Shown here: piece by piece, positions 24,201 to 33,785 of the stretch
How the letters are laid out: each line of letters begins with the position of its first letter
How positions within the stretch are numbered: position 1 is the stretch's first letter
Origin: a virus
Virus record (IMG/VR): IMGVR_UViG_3300030106_005509
Location: 62,001-126,000 of that record
Strand: one strand, 5' to 3'
DNA length: 64,000 bases
Translations under genes and position numbers: made by a program
Notes under the pieces: generated by a model
The model's database searches: none
What the model saw: the letters and a program-made list of their open reading frames with translations, nothing else
Told to the model about the DNA's origin: nothing

Positions 24201-25566
24201 TTAGAAATACCTCTAAGTCTTCTGGCGTTCCAAGACCCCACATTTTGTCGATGTCGAACACCTTTATTTTTTTCTTATCTTCTATAGCTTCGTTAAATAC
24301 AGGGCAGACATAAAACTCATTGTTTACCCGCTTGTCTTTTGTAATCATTTCCTCGGCATATTTTACATAGTCGCTACCTTTAGACCAGTAATACACACCT
24401 ACCGTAGCCTTGTTGCTGATGGGTTTCTTTTCAGCAACTTCGGAAACAAACCCGTCGTCATCAAGTTTAGCAAAGCTCCACTTTGGATGAACCGACTCAA
24501 AAGTTAAGATTCCGCCGTCTACACCTGAAGCTTGCATGGAATACAAGAATTCATTGCTGTTCCAGTCAATAAACTGATCGGAATTTGCTGTTAAAAGCGG
24601 CTCGTCGTTGTTGATGAATTCTTTTGCCAACAATGTTGTACAAGCCGCACCTTCAGTTACTCCATCAACTTGAACTATCTCGCAATTAGGAGCTATTAAG
24701 TTAAGTAGATACTGAAGATTGTATTTTTCGTAGTGGCTTTTTTGGACTATGAATATGTGTTGAGCATCAATGTTCAAATTTTCAACGACAACCTGTATCA
24801 TCGGCTTGCCATTGACTTCAATAAGCGGCTTAGGAAAGGTGTATCCCGCTTTTTCAAAGCGAGAGCCAGCCCCAGCCATTGGTATCAAAACTTTCATATT
24901 TCCACCCTGCCATTTGGGTCTTATCGGTTTATGCTTACATTCAGCTTTTTCTATAGCTTTATGTATGTTATCTAATCTTACGTCTTCTAGACCTTTTACG
25001 CCTAAAACATTTCCTCCAGATTTTGCAGCCGCCTCTCTACCTATATGAGAGTCCTCTATAATAAGACATTCTTCTGGGTTGACTCCAGCATGTACCATGC
25101 ATTTTAAGTATATTTCAGAGTGTGGCTTTGGGTTTTTTACGTCTTCGTTAGAAAAGTACTCATCTATGTATTCTAAGTAACCTGCTTTTAAAAGCATTAG
25201 CTTTACACTAGACCTTATTGAGTTTGATGCGCAATATATTTTATATCCTTCACTACTAAGTCTTCTTAATACCATGCATATACCAGCGTGTGCAGTAGGA
25301 CTAACTACATCTGATATTACTTTCTGTGTGCATTTTTGTTTTTCTTGCCAAACTTCTTCATGTATATCAGTAGGTAGCCCTTTTTCTTTAGATAGCTTAG
25401 CCAGTTTTTTGCTTGTAGGAAGTCCGTCGTAAGAAGAGAGATGTTCTTCTAGTGATATTACATACTCCTCTCCAAACTTAGACAAGGCTCTATTAAGAGC
25501 TTCGTAATGTATGTTTCTGGCTTCAACTAATACGCCATCAAGATCAAATATTACAAGTTTTATCAT
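24190..25566 (-). CDS. Fusion of HAD phosphatase and sugar nucleotidyltransferase
   Basis: A protein of 458 residues. Residues 1-220 are HAD (beta-phosphoglucomutase/phosphatase subfamily): D8-L-D10-G-V, C-A-S-N-S, K-N-P-K-P-H and I-I-E-D-S-H. Residues 224-458 are a nucleotidyltransferase: M-A-G-A-G-S-R-F, F-P-K-P-L-I-E-V, and D-x-D-like S-D-Q. It would dephosphorylate or isomerise a sugar phosphate and activate it with an NTP, as the separate GmhB and HddC enzymes do for heptose. The sugar is not known. Confidence 0.82.
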   Translation of the reverse strand: MIKLVIFDLDGVLVEARNIHYEALNRALSKFGEEYVISLEEHLSSYDGLPTSKKLAKLSKEKGLPTDIHEEVWQEKQKCTQKVISDVVSPTAHAGICMVLRRLSSEGYKIYCASNSIRSSVKLMLLKAGYLEYIDEYFSNEDVKNPKPHSEIYLKCMVHAGVNPEECLIIEDSHIGREAAAKSGGNVLGVKGLEDVRLDNIHKAIEKAECKHKPIRPKWQGGNMKVLIPMAGAGSRFEKAGYTFPKPLIEVNGKPMIQVVVENLNIDAQHIFIVQKSHYEKYNLQYLLNLIAPNCEIVQVDGVTEGAACTTLLAKEFINNDEPLLTANSDQFIDWNSNEFLYSMQASGVDGGILTFESVHPKWSFAKLDDDGFVSEVAEKKPISNKATVGVYYWSKGSDYVKYAEEMITKDKRVNNEFYVCPVFNEAIEDKKKIKVFDIDKMWGLGTPEDLEVFLNDT

Positions 25567-26228
25567 GCGTATTGTCTACCTCTTAGTAGCATTGGAAAAT
25601 CTATTCTTTCTACCGGTAGGTTATTGTAACTAATATGGTATTTCAGTATGTATTCAGGATGTATTGTAATATTGTTTCGTGCATAGTGTCTTATATGATT
25701 ATAAACAGAATTATAAAAATTCATATAGTAAGGAGAGCTAAAGGCTAACGAGTCTTGATAGCCACCTCTACCATCAAGTCCGTATGGTATAACAAGATTG
25801 CTGTAAGCAAGTTCTATCTCTTCTTGAGTTATGGCTCTTTCGTACTCTATCTCAGTTCTACACCTAAAAACAACATCGTATTTTTCATTGTTTACCTGCT
25901 CAAAACACTTCATGTTCGTATAGAACATGCACATCATTCTTTCAGCGCTTGTCTCTGGGGACTTTGTAGGAAAGTCAAAACTCTTTCCACTTAAAAATTC
26001 ATCACAATCCTCAAGAACGATTGATTTTGGCTTATAAGAATCTATAAATTCTTCTACAGTTCCATCTTCAGAGAACCGGCTAGTCACACTATTTTGCTTT
26101 TGTTTTTCAAAATCCCAACCATAGACAAACAAGTCTGCGTTTGTAGGCTCTATTATGTTTTTGAAGAGAGAGTCTCTGCTCTTCTTAAAACTTCTTAGCT
26201 GTCCAGATAGGCAAACTGCGACTTTCAT
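25563..26228 (-). CDS. Putative glycosyltransferase (SGQLR-type)
   Basis: A protein of 221 residues starting M-K-V-A-V-C-L-S-G-Q-L-R-S-F, with F-V-Y-G-W-D and V-V-F-R-C-R-T-E. This pattern belongs to a family commonly seen in marine viral and bacterial glycan clusters and usually annotated as glycosyltransferase-like. The R-x-R-T-E segment may take the DxD place. ATGA-coupled on both sides. Confidence 0.6.
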   Translation of the reverse strand: MKVAVCLSGQLRSFKKSRDSLFKNIIEPTNADLFVYGWDFEKQKQNSVTSRFSEDGTVEEFIDSYKPKSIVLEDCDEFLSGKSFDFPTKSPETSAERMMCMFYTNMKCFEQVNNEKYDVVFRCRTEIEYERAITQEEIELAYSNLVIPYGLDGRGGYQDSLAFSSPYYMNFYNSVYNHIRHYARNNITIHPEYILKYHISYNNLPVERIDFPMLLRGRQYA

Positions 26229-26932
26229 AGTTTCTTTCTTTCCAATCTATTTTGTTCACAGTTACTAAACAGCCCTTTGTCATGAATGACTTTAGGCATG
26301 ACGTAGTAAGTTTTCATTTCTTTATGTAGATCTCTATTTAGTTGAGAGTCTATCGGGTTCACAGGCTCAAGCCCTATTAGCTTATCAAGCATTGTGTGAT
26401 TGATTATAACGCCGTGCATACCGCCACATGTAAAGTGAGCCTCGGATACAATCCCAACACCTATATGTCCATGCTCAGAGTACATTCTTTCTACAGTTTC
26501 GTTCCAAGCATCATCTGCTTCGCCTATCCACCAGCCTAGAAACAACATGTCAAAATCTAAATTTTCAAAGTCAACTATATAGTTGCCAAGTCTTGACATA
26601 ACATCGTCAAATCTTTCGGTAAAGTAAGCGTCATCTTCTAGCATCAAAAATCTTTTGACGCCCTCTTCCTTCATCTTCTTAAAAATTTCTATGTGAGACA
26701 TGAAAGCATTGTAATGTCTTATCTTTGTTGTATCATTGCCATAGCCCCACTCAGACATGTCTGCCGATTCGTCATCAATTCTGTCGTATTCTTCGTTGTT
26801 TAGTAGGTTTCCTTCGCCCACAACATAAGGCTCAAAGTCTATGCCTTTTGATTCACATTGCTTTCTAAGATCTTCCCACTCATCTTTCCGCTTGTCTAAA
26901 CAAAGACAGACAGCTTTTTCTATTCCGAGCAT
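26225..26932 (-). CDS. GT25 (LPS galactosyltransferase-type) glycosyltransferase
   Basis: A protein of 235 residues. A-V-C-L-C-L-D-K-R at the start, S-H-I-E-I-F, and F-L-M-L-E-D-D-A-Y-F are hallmarks of GT25 enzymes of LPS outer core synthesis. G-M-H-G-V-I-I matches the later conserved loop. It overlaps the upstream gene by 13 bases. The donor is likely a UDP-hexose. Confidence 0.8.
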   Translation of the reverse strand: MLGIEKAVCLCLDKRKDEWEDLRKQCESKGIDFEPYVVGEGNLLNNEEYDRIDDESADMSEWGYGNDTTKIRHYNAFMSHIEIFKKMKEEGVKRFLMLEDDAYFTERFDDVMSRLGNYIVDFENLDFDMLFLGWWIGEADDAWNETVERMYSEHGHIGVGIVSEAHFTCGGMHGVIINHTMLDKLIGLEPVNPIDSQLNRDLHKEMKTYYVMPKVIHDKGLFSNCEQNRLERKKL

Positions 26933-27972
26933 TTTTTCATCTCTTCCAATAAATACTTTGCCATTGATTCTGTAGTCAAATACTTTTCGGTGTAATCTCT
27001 AAACTCTTGGCATAAATTAAAATATTCAATTGTATTGAAATTTGAATGGTCTATATACCCTCTAGCTGCACCGTCTTGTATTTTTCTAGATGTTCCTATA
27101 TACGTGTCTTTGTCTTGGTCAAAAGGGTCTTTAGTTCCGGGGAATACCCCGTAAACCTTTTTGGCTTTTACGCAAAGATCTTTTGGAAATCTAAACATGC
27201 TTTTCTCAGGGCATTTTTCTATATCTGTAAAGTACGGCACTGAACCAGCGGCTAGTATTTCATAATGTCTCATACAATCCCAAGACTCTTCGATTACATC
27301 TTCTCTACCCTTCTTGCACGTAAAAGAAAAGTAGCTTTTAGAATACATTTTGTAGTAATCGTCTTCATTGTCGTATATATATGACTTCATGTGAGGGTCG
27401 TCGAAATGTCCATATGCAGGAACAAGAGGTGCAAAGTCAAACTCTTTGATCCTCTCTATCGGTCTTATTTTCTCTTTTGGTAAAGAGAAGGATATAGGTA
27501 TAGCACCTTCACTTTCAGGCCCTATCTCTCTTTTAAAGAATGGAAGCATAGATATTAGTGATTTATCTGTCTTTGGTCTGTCCCAGCCGTCTATTAAGCA
27601 AACCCTATTTGAGGGGAACTTATCTATGACTTTAGATATTACTTCTTTTATCGTTTGCCAGTCTTGAACAATAGTGTGATGAAGCGGGCATATGATGTAA
27701 TCAAAGTATTGATTTACTATCTTGCTACCTATATCGTCTCTGTCTATTTCAATTTCTGGAAGAAGTCCGTAGGTAGTAAACCCCTTTCCCCATAGCTTGC
27801 TAAGCTTTTCTTTAGGTGCGTCTTTATAAAGATGCCACATCCTGTAGCCGTCTACTAGGTCTTCACCAAGAATTGATCTAAGCCCATGAAACAGAGTGTC
27901 AGTCAGATAATCTCCTGCCTGAACTGAGTCTACAGCGTGGTGTTGTATCAGAGGGTAGTATAGAACTTTCAT
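26920..27972 (-). CDS. Exostosin/GT-B-like glycosyltransferase
   Basis: A protein of 350 residues. The C-terminal half has C-M-R-H-Y-E-I-L-A-A-G-S-V-P-Y-F, a donor-site pattern of exostosin-like and GT1-type transferases. The N-terminus M-K-V-L-Y-Y-P-L begins a Rossmann fold. Specificity is unknown. ATGA overlap with the epimerase gene upstream. Confidence 0.6.
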   Translation of the reverse strand: MKVLYYPLIQHHAVDSVQAGDYLTDTLFHGLRSILGEDLVDGYRMWHLYKDAPKEKLSKLWGKGFTTYGLLPEIEIDRDDIGSKIVNQYFDYIICPLHHTIVQDWQTIKEVISKVIDKFPSNRVCLIDGWDRPKTDKSLISMLPFFKREIGPESEGAIPISFSLPKEKIRPIERIKEFDFAPLVPAYGHFDDPHMKSYIYDNEDDYYKMYSKSYFSFTCKKGREDVIEESWDCMRHYEILAAGSVPYFTDIEKCPEKSMFRFPKDLCVKAKKVYGVFPGTKDPFDQDKDTYIGTSRKIQDGAARGYIDHSNFNTIEYFNLCQEFRDYTEKYLTTESMAKYLLEEMKKCSE

Positions 27973-28919
27973 TTTGCATTTCTAACAACGTCAAAGATTA
28001 CATCTTTTGATTTTGGAAACTTTGGTATCCAGCCAACAGACTTTAGTAGCTCGTTACTAGCTCTAATTACTCTATTGTCACCCTTCCAGTTTGCTTCTTC
28101 TCCAAGCCACTTAATTGGCTTCTGTATTTCCAAAGCGTCCATCGCAGCCTCTGCCACTTCCTCTACAGTGATTGAGTCATCGGGGACAACATTGAAAATT
28201 TTATTTTCCGTATTTTGCATCCCAAGCATCATCAATGCTTCTACAGCATCTTCTATATGACAAAACGGCTTGGTAGATCCCGGATAAGAACCTAAAGCTT
28301 CTAGGTTTGGATTGTCGCTCTTAATTTTTCTGATAAAGTCTTTTACTATTCCGTGAGTTAAACCTGAACCCACAGTGGCGCACAACCTTGCCGATACTCC
28401 ATCTATTTTGCCTGAATTAGTATACGATTGAATTATGCTCTCAGAAGCTCTTTTAGTCATTCCATAAATTGACGTAGGCTTACAAGCGGCGTACTCCTTG
28501 TATTCTCTGTCGGGGTTTGAAGAATTGTAAACCCAATCACCATAGACTATAACGGAAGAAGCTAAAACAACCTTGCATCCTTCAGGTGCGTAATGAGCTA
28601 CTTTCTGTGTGCTTATAGTATTGTCTAAGATAATCCCGTGTGGATTGTCATCGTCTGGTTTTACTACAGCGTTGCTTGCCAAATGAAATATCAAATCAGG
28701 ACTGTGTTGCCTACAGATGTTTTCAAACATGTAGTAGCTATCTTTCGACCTGTCTACTTCGCCAAGATCAAGAGCGTAGTGAGTGCTTAGTTTAACATCT
28801 TTTTTGTTTCTGATTACAGGTCTTCTAGAAACCGTAATAAGCTCATGACCCAGAAGTTTAAGCTTGAGGGTTAGATGTCTCCCTATAAATCCTGTAGCGC
28901 CTGTGATAAGTATCTTCAT
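27969..28919 (-). CDS. NAD-dependent sugar epimerase/reductase
   Basis: An extended SDR of 316 residues when started at the ATG overlapping the upstream stop (28919); a start at 28952 would add 11 residues before the Rossmann loop. G-A-T-G-F-I-G, F-H-L-A-S-N-A, A-S-S-V-I-V-Y-G and Y-G-M-T-K (YxxxK) are present. It is a member of the NDP-sugar epimerase/dehydratase group; the substrate is unknown. Confidence 0.8.
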   Translation of the reverse strand: MKILITGATGFIGRHLTLKLKLLGHELITVSRRPVIRNKKDVKLSTHYALDLGEVDRSKDSYYMFENICRQHSPDLIFHLASNAVVKPDDDNPHGIILDNTISTQKVAHYAPEGCKVVLASSVIVYGDWVYNSSNPDREYKEYAACKPTSIYGMTKRASESIIQSYTNSGKIDGVSARLCATVGSGLTHGIVKDFIRKIKSDNPNLEALGSYPGSTKPFCHIEDAVEALMMLGMQNTENKIFNVVPDDSITVEEVAEAAMDALEIQKPIKWLGEEANWKGDNRVIRASNELLKSVGWIPKFPKSKDVIFDVVRNAK

Positions 28920-29962
28920 TCTTCTATCATCTTCTCTAAAGCTTCCAGACACTTTTCAGCTTGCTCTGGCATCTGCAATTCGTTAAATAGATCGGCTATT
29001 CTGTGAAAATAAGTATGGTTTCTTAAAACCGACTCGTACCCTCTTTGTATGTACGGGAGTCTTTCCTCTGGATTATTGACGTAGTATGAAACCAGCTTTT
29101 CAAATTCTTCTGGAGTTTTTGCGAACACTAATTCTTCGTTTGTGAATACGTCATTCGCCATAGATTCTACATAATCTGAGATACAAAATCCACCACTCAT
29201 CAAGATCTTAAAAGGTCTTTCTATAATATCGTAGCCAAAATCTTGAGAATGTGGCTCGCTGACGTTTGGGCAGACAAGAGAAGATCTAAAAGCGTGTTTT
29301 ACGTTTTCATTTGAGATATGTCCGCAGTACTGAACGACAGGCCAAGAAGATCCGCCAAATATTTTTATATTGAATTTACCTACTGGATTGCACAGCCTAA
29401 TCATGTACGGGTCTAGTCTTTCAGCTTTGTAAGGCCAGTAGCCGCCAATAAAAGTCACATCCGACTTCAAATTGTCTATGACTCCAGAACCAGCATAGTC
29501 AAATACATCGGCCCCATGCATCATAGATACGACTTTAACACCAATCATTTCCCATCTATTGTGGGTGGCTTTCATCCATTTGTCATGATAATGGTTGTGA
29601 ACAAAGTCGGGCTTATCACATTCTCTCTTCAGTCTTTCAACCCATATTGACTCTTCTTTGTTAGCAACCAATATTGGGTATCTGTCTGTGTCTATTTCAT
29701 TCTGCATGTCTCCCCAGTCTGATGCTCGCATCACAACCTTCATCTCTGGGCGTTCTTTTATACAGTTGAATAGAGACCTGTCTAAATTGTAAGTTTGACC
29801 CATGAATATGTCTGGTTCTACTTCATCAAATGCATCGTAAGCAGATTTAGTAGATATATCCCATATAACCACTTGGTGACCTATAGCTTGAAATACTTTA
29901 GCCCAGCCTAGACGTATATAATAATGAGCATGAGGCCCATCGCTTGAAATCATTATTCTCAT
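28916..29962 (-). CDS. CgeB-like GT-B glycosyltransferase
   Basis: A protein of 348 residues. The N-terminus reads M-R-I-M-I-S-S-D-G-P-H. The C-terminal half has E-R-P-F-K-I-L-M-S-G-G-F-C-I-S, then L-V-F-A-K-T-P-E-E and N-P-E-E-R, the pattern of CgeB/glyco_trans_1_2 proteins. It is coupled to both neighbours by ATGA overlaps. Confidence 0.7.
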   Translation of the reverse strand: MRIMISSDGPHAHYYIRLGWAKVFQAIGHQVVIWDISTKSAYDAFDEVEPDIFMGQTYNLDRSLFNCIKERPEMKVVMRASDWGDMQNEIDTDRYPILVANKEESIWVERLKRECDKPDFVHNHYHDKWMKATHNRWEMIGVKVVSMMHGADVFDYAGSGVIDNLKSDVTFIGGYWPYKAERLDPYMIRLCNPVGKFNIKIFGGSSWPVVQYCGHISNENVKHAFRSSLVCPNVSEPHSQDFGYDIIERPFKILMSGGFCISDYVESMANDVFTNEELVFAKTPEEFEKLVSYYVNNPEERLPYIQRGYESVLRNHTYFHRIADLFNELQMPEQAEKCLEALEKMIEE

Positions 29963-30678
29963 TTTTTAAGATCCTTAAGAGAGTCTATCTCTTTTATATT
30001 CATGTTCTTAGGCTCAAAAGATTTCAACATCCCTCCAGATCTCATGACAATATTGAAAAGCTCAAAAGGGTACATTTTAGACTTGGTCTTATCTTGACAT
30101 AGACTACTGAAGCTTTCATATTCTTCACCTTCGAGATACGCTATGTGGCACCATTTAGAGTCTAAGCCGTAAGCAAAGTTTGTCGCCACACCATCGACAA
30201 CAGTCACTCCTATTTCCTCGTCATCAAACCTGTTTTTCTTATCAACCAAAACGCAAGACCCGTTTTTGGTCATTCCCTGTATGCAATTTATATTAAAGAT
30301 TAAATCGCCATATATGATTAAAGCATTGTCATTTATAGAGTTGTTTATACCTAGTCTTATGCTTTCGACAATATTTGTCTCTTCGTAAGAATGATTCTCT
30401 ACTATTCTCACTCTTCTGTCTAAAGTTTTTATTATTCGTTCTGACTCAAAACCGACAACCACTATTATGTCGCAAAATTCATAGCTCTTTCTGACATTGC
30501 TAATTATCTTGTCTATTATTGTGTTTGTTTGATTTACAGGCAGCAAGCATTTAGGGCCATAGGATTTCATTCTATGACCCATTCCAGCAGCGGGTATTAT
30601 AACCGTCAACTGCTTATCAGCATCTTTGCCCGCCCCATTGTCTTTTGTGGAGCTTGTAAATCTATTGTACTTTCGCAT
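29959..30678 (-). CDS. MobA/LicC-like nucleotidyltransferase
   Basis: A protein of 239 residues. I-P-A-A-G-M-G-H-R-M and P-K-C-L-L-P-V form the NTP-binding loop and PK motif; I-I-Y-G-D-L supplies the metal-binding Asp. It activates a phosphorylated small molecule (sugar or choline/ethanolamine phosphate) to a CDP-, UDP- or GDP-form. The first 22 residues are probably a disordered extension. It overlaps the GT2 gene by 17 bases. Confidence 0.75.
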   Translation of the reverse strand: MRKYNRFTSSTKDNGAGKDADKQLTVIIPAAGMGHRMKSYGPKCLLPVNQTNTIIDKIISNVRKSYEFCDIIVVVGFESERIIKTLDRRVRIVENHSYEETNIVESIRLGINNSINDNALIIYGDLIFNINCIQGMTKNGSCVLVDKKNRFDDEEIGVTVVDGVATNFAYGLDSKWCHIAYLEGEEYESFSSLCQDKTKSKMYPFELFNIVMRSGGMLKSFEPKNMNIKEIDSLKDLKK

Positions 30679-31456
30679 TTAGCCTTTCATGAAGCTTGTC
30701 CATAACCCTGCCCCAGTTACGCTCCCAGATTCTTTTTTCAACCACAAAACTAGAATTTTCACCATCTGTCCTAACCATAGTTAAGCATTTAGGTACATGC
30801 TGAATAACAAACTTTTCACTTATTCTCATCCAAAGATCATAATCCTCACAAGTTCTCATGGTTACGTCGTAGTAACCAGTAGACTCCTCTGTAGCAACAA
30901 ATGCTTTTTTATTAATAATGCTTCCGCTATGAACTATGCACTCCTCAAGAAGTCTTCTTCTACTGTAAGGCTCTTTATATTCTCGTATGATCTTGCCCGT
31001 ATTCAAATGATGGTTCTCGTAGTCTCCATAAACAACGCCTATAGATTGCATGTCTTGTTTCATTACGTCAACCAGCGAGCTAATTTTGTTAGGAAACATT
31101 TCATCATCAGCATCTAATACCGCATATATATCCGTGTCGTGGAGTGTGTATCTAATTCCTATATTTCTAGCGGAGCTTGGCCCTCCGTTTGCTGTGTTTA
31201 TCGCTACAATCTTGGTGTCAGTATAAAGGTCTTGAGGCCACTTTATTAAAACATCACTATTCTCAAAACAGTCTTTAGCTGGACTATTTATATTTTGCGA
31301 TATCACATCCCAAGAATCATCTGTAGAGCCATCGTTTATAACGCATATGGTCAATGGCCCTTTGTAGTCCTGCTTTAAGCAGCTATCTATAGCTCCCTGT
31401 ATATAATGTGAATCATTGTAACAGGCAAGTATTACGGTTACTCTAAGTTCTTCCAT
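30662..31456 (-). CDS. GT2 family glycosyltransferase
   Basis: A protein of 264 residues. V-I-L-A-C-Y-N-D-S, V-I-N-D-G-S-T-D-D, G-G-P-S-S-A-R-N-I-G and A-V-L-D-A-D-D-E form a textbook GT2 donor site; C-E-D-Y-D-L-W-M-R is the ED-Y catalytic segment. It is an inverting transferase for an NDP-sugar, likely membrane-associated through its lipid-linked acceptor. Confidence 0.9.
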   Translation of the reverse strand: MEELRVTVILACYNDSHYIQGAIDSCLKQDYKGPLTICVINDGSTDDSWDVISQNINSPAKDCFENSDVLIKWPQDLYTDTKIVAINTANGGPSSARNIGIRYTLHDTDIYAVLDADDEMFPNKISSLVDVMKQDMQSIGVVYGDYENHHLNTGKIIREYKEPYSRRRLLEECIVHSGSIINKKAFVATEESTGYYDVTMRTCEDYDLWMRISEKFVIQHVPKCLTMVRTDGENSSFVVEKRIWERNWGRVMDKLHERLNAKVQ

Positions 31457-32261
31457 TTGAAAGTTCTTCTAAGCTCCAAACAACAGAAATTTTACTACCA
31501 TCTTCACTCTGTATACCTTTTATTTTTTCAATAAGCGGCATCCCATAGTTTCCATTTAGATATTTATGCATCGTTGCCTGAGCTGCGTATGGAATATCAT
31601 CATCGGAAAATTTGACGTAAGCTACAGGGTCTAATTCGTCATTAGTTCTTTTATCAAGAAGTTCTACAATGTTAGTGACAGGCTTTTGGCCAGACTTTAG
31701 TACATAGTAATAGCCGTTTTTTATGTGTGAGAAGACAAGGTCAATGCTTCTGAGATTTTCAGCGTCTTTCTCGACTAACTTACTAAGTTTCCAGTCATGC
31801 TCGCTCTCCTCACCAAACACTTTTTGGCAGTTATCAACCATTGTAGTGTACTCCTCTTCTGAAGAGTCTGAAATGATGATATAACTGATTTTATCTTCGA
31901 CAAGTTTAATTTGTTCGATGGTCAAATTAAGATCATCTAGTGTTGAATTCTTGTCAAATAAAACCAAGAAGCCTAAAGGAGGAACGGTTTCTTCCCTCAT
32001 CTTATTTAAAAGGTTAGACTCTTGATCCTCTGATATATCTTTGGATTCTGCCCAATCTTTATCTCTGTAGTGGTTACACCAAGACTCTATAACGAAGAAC
32101 TCGTTTTCTTCCAAGTCTTCTGCTTCGATGATGTCAACGCCTTTTTCTCTGTATTTATCTAGCCTTCCTGTCTTGCAGCCCGTCTGTGTTTTTTCTTCGT
32201 ACTCAGCAAACACACATTCCTTACAAGAAGTGGTCAATTCATTCCCTAAATTGTCGTTCAC
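31443..32261 (-). CDS. Cys-motif hypothetical protein of the glycan cluster
   Basis: A protein of 272 residues that starts at a GTG overlapping the previous stop (GTGA), with a GGAGG ribosome site. The N-terminus has C13-x-x-C16, C29 and C62, a possible small metal site. The middle (residues 95-200) looks like an alpha/beta transferase domain without a clear DxD, though S-D-D-D-I-P occurs later. Family not recognised; a GT-A-like role is a guess. Confidence 0.45.
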   Translation of the reverse strand: MNDNLGNELTTSCKECVFAEYEEKTQTGCKTGRLDKYREKGVDIIEAEDLEENEFFVIESWCNHYRDKDWAESKDISEDQESNLLNKMREETVPPLGFLVLFDKNSTLDDLNLTIEQIKLVEDKISYIIISDSSEEEYTTMVDNCQKVFGEESEHDWKLSKLVEKDAENLRSIDLVFSHIKNGYYYVLKSGQKPVTNIVELLDKRTNDELDPVAYVKFSDDDIPYAAQATMHKYLNGNYGMPLIEKIKGIQSEDGSKISVVWSLEELSNGRT

Positions 32262-32767
32262 GGTCTTTCTCCCTCCACGATCATATTTATACCTTCGATT
32301 CTTTTCTTTGTGATTTTGACACCGTTTGCTTGGAGCAAGCCTATCAAATCTTCTATTTTTCTATGGCTAAGTTTAACACTCCAAGGCTTTTCAAAAGTTC
32401 CATGCACAACCTGATTGAAATCCTCAGTTGTTATCTTGCCGTTTTTAAATATTCTACAGACTTCTTCTATGTCTGTTCCCCCGATTGCTATTTTACCGCC
32501 ATGTCTTAGTCTAGACACCCAATGAGAGACTACCGTTTTAGATTCTTCAAACTGCAAGTAATCTAAAATATCAGCGGCGTAAATCTCTGTGCATTCATTT
32601 TCTTGTGATACTTCGGAAAGATTTCTTATATCAGCTTTAATAACATTTGTCTGATCTTCGTTTCCATTTTCGAGTATGACCTCCTCCCCCATTCTTTGTA
32701 GGGTAGGGTCTATATTAACAAAGCCAGATTTATATCCTGAGCCGCCAAGTGTTATATTTATCTTCAT
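32258..32767 (-). CDS. Short SAM-dependent methyltransferase-like protein
   Basis: A protein of 169 residues. It starts I-N-I-T-L-G-G-S-G with G-F-V-N-I-D-P, then A-D-I-R-N-L-S and L-R-H-G-G-K-I-A-I-G-G. This matches the COG4627-type predicted methyltransferases. It is shorter than most, and the C-terminal domain is trimmed. It lies between a GT4 and a Cys-motif gene. Confidence 0.6.
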   Translation of the reverse strand: MKINITLGGSGYKSGFVNIDPTLQRMGEEVILENGNEDQTNVIKADIRNLSEVSQENECTEIYAADILDYLQFEESKTVVSHWVSRLRHGGKIAIGGTDIEEVCRIFKNGKITTEDFNQVVHGTFEKPWSVKLSHRKIEDLIGLLQANGVKITKKRIEGINMIVEGERP

Positions 32768-32768
32768 C

Positions 32769-33785
32769 TCAACCTCTATATGTCGTATTAGCTGCTTCTT
32801 TAAATATTTGATTCCAAGAGTCGATAAACTTTTTCTCGGAAAATTTTTGTTCTATTGTTTGCCGAGCTTTGAGACCCATCTCTTTTGCTAAGTCTTCGTC
32901 GTTCAGCAGATCTACCAAATGCTGTTTTAATTCATTGGGGTCATTACTAATAAATCCATTTACTCCATGATCTATAACCTCTGGTATCATACACGTTGCG
33001 GTACTAACTACGGCACATCCACAAGACATAGCTTCAAGAAGTGCTGTAGGGACTGGTGATATCGTAGAGGTATTAAGAAATATCCTAGAGTTTTGATAAC
33101 CAGCAACTAGCTCTTCTGTAGAAGAAGCAGGCTCAGAAAGTCCCGGAGTGTCACCTATAACCTTATATGGCAATCCTTGTATGACATCTCTCCATAGGTG
33201 AAATCCACAACACCAATCTCTATTTATCCAGTCATTTACTACAGACAGGATATTATTTTCCCTCTCTCCAGTTCCGTAAGAGAATTTTTCAGAATCAACT
33301 CCGTGCTTGATAACAACGGTATCTTTACCGTCTGGAAGCCATCTCCACTCTTTTATGCTATAGCCAGATATAAAAACGTTTTTGACACCTCTCATATTGT
33401 AAGTTCTTTGTAGTACATCTATTCCCCACTCAGGCATCGGAAGGGTATGTTCTAGGCTTACTAATGGAAGATGCAGTCTTCTGGCTAAAGACTCTGCTAG
33501 TTGAAATTGCCCAAATTTATTTTGTGAGAGGATGAGATCAAAGTCTAGGTTCAGCGGTATCTGTCTGTCTCCTAGATTTTTATCTAACAAGGTATAGTTT
33601 TCTGGTAGCTTTGCGTATGTGTGATTCCATTCTTTGATACCTTTAGCTCTGTACGCATAAAAATTGTGACCAGTTCTTGCCAGAAGAGTTTCATATCTCT
33701 CATGAGTGGGAAATGTTAGTATGTTTAGAGGCTCCACATATTTCCTAGTAGAGGCTCTAATTATGGAGGATACAGCGTTAGTCAT
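32769..33785 (-). CDS. GT4 family glycosyltransferase
   Basis: A protein of 338 residues. P-V-P-T-A-L-L-E-A-M-S-C-G-C-A-V-V-S-T is the GT4 donor-site E-x7-E-type motif, with V-I-K-H-G-V-D at the domain hinge. N-G-F-I and N-D-P follow as usual. It is a GT-B retaining transferase of surface glycan assembly. Confidence 0.85.
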   Translation of the reverse strand: MTNAVSSIIRASTRKYVEPLNILTFPTHERYETLLARTGHNFYAYRAKGIKEWNHTYAKLPENYTLLDKNLGDRQIPLNLDFDLILSQNKFGQFQLAESLARRLHLPLVSLEHTLPMPEWGIDVLQRTYNMRGVKNVFISGYSIKEWRWLPDGKDTVVIKHGVDSEKFSYGTGERENNILSVVNDWINRDWCCGFHLWRDVIQGLPYKVIGDTPGLSEPASSTEELVAGYQNSRIFLNTSTISPVPTALLEAMSCGCAVVSTATCMIPEVIDHGVNGFISNDPNELKQHLVDLLNDEDLAKEMGLKARQTIEQKFSEKKFIDSWNQIFKEAANTTYRG

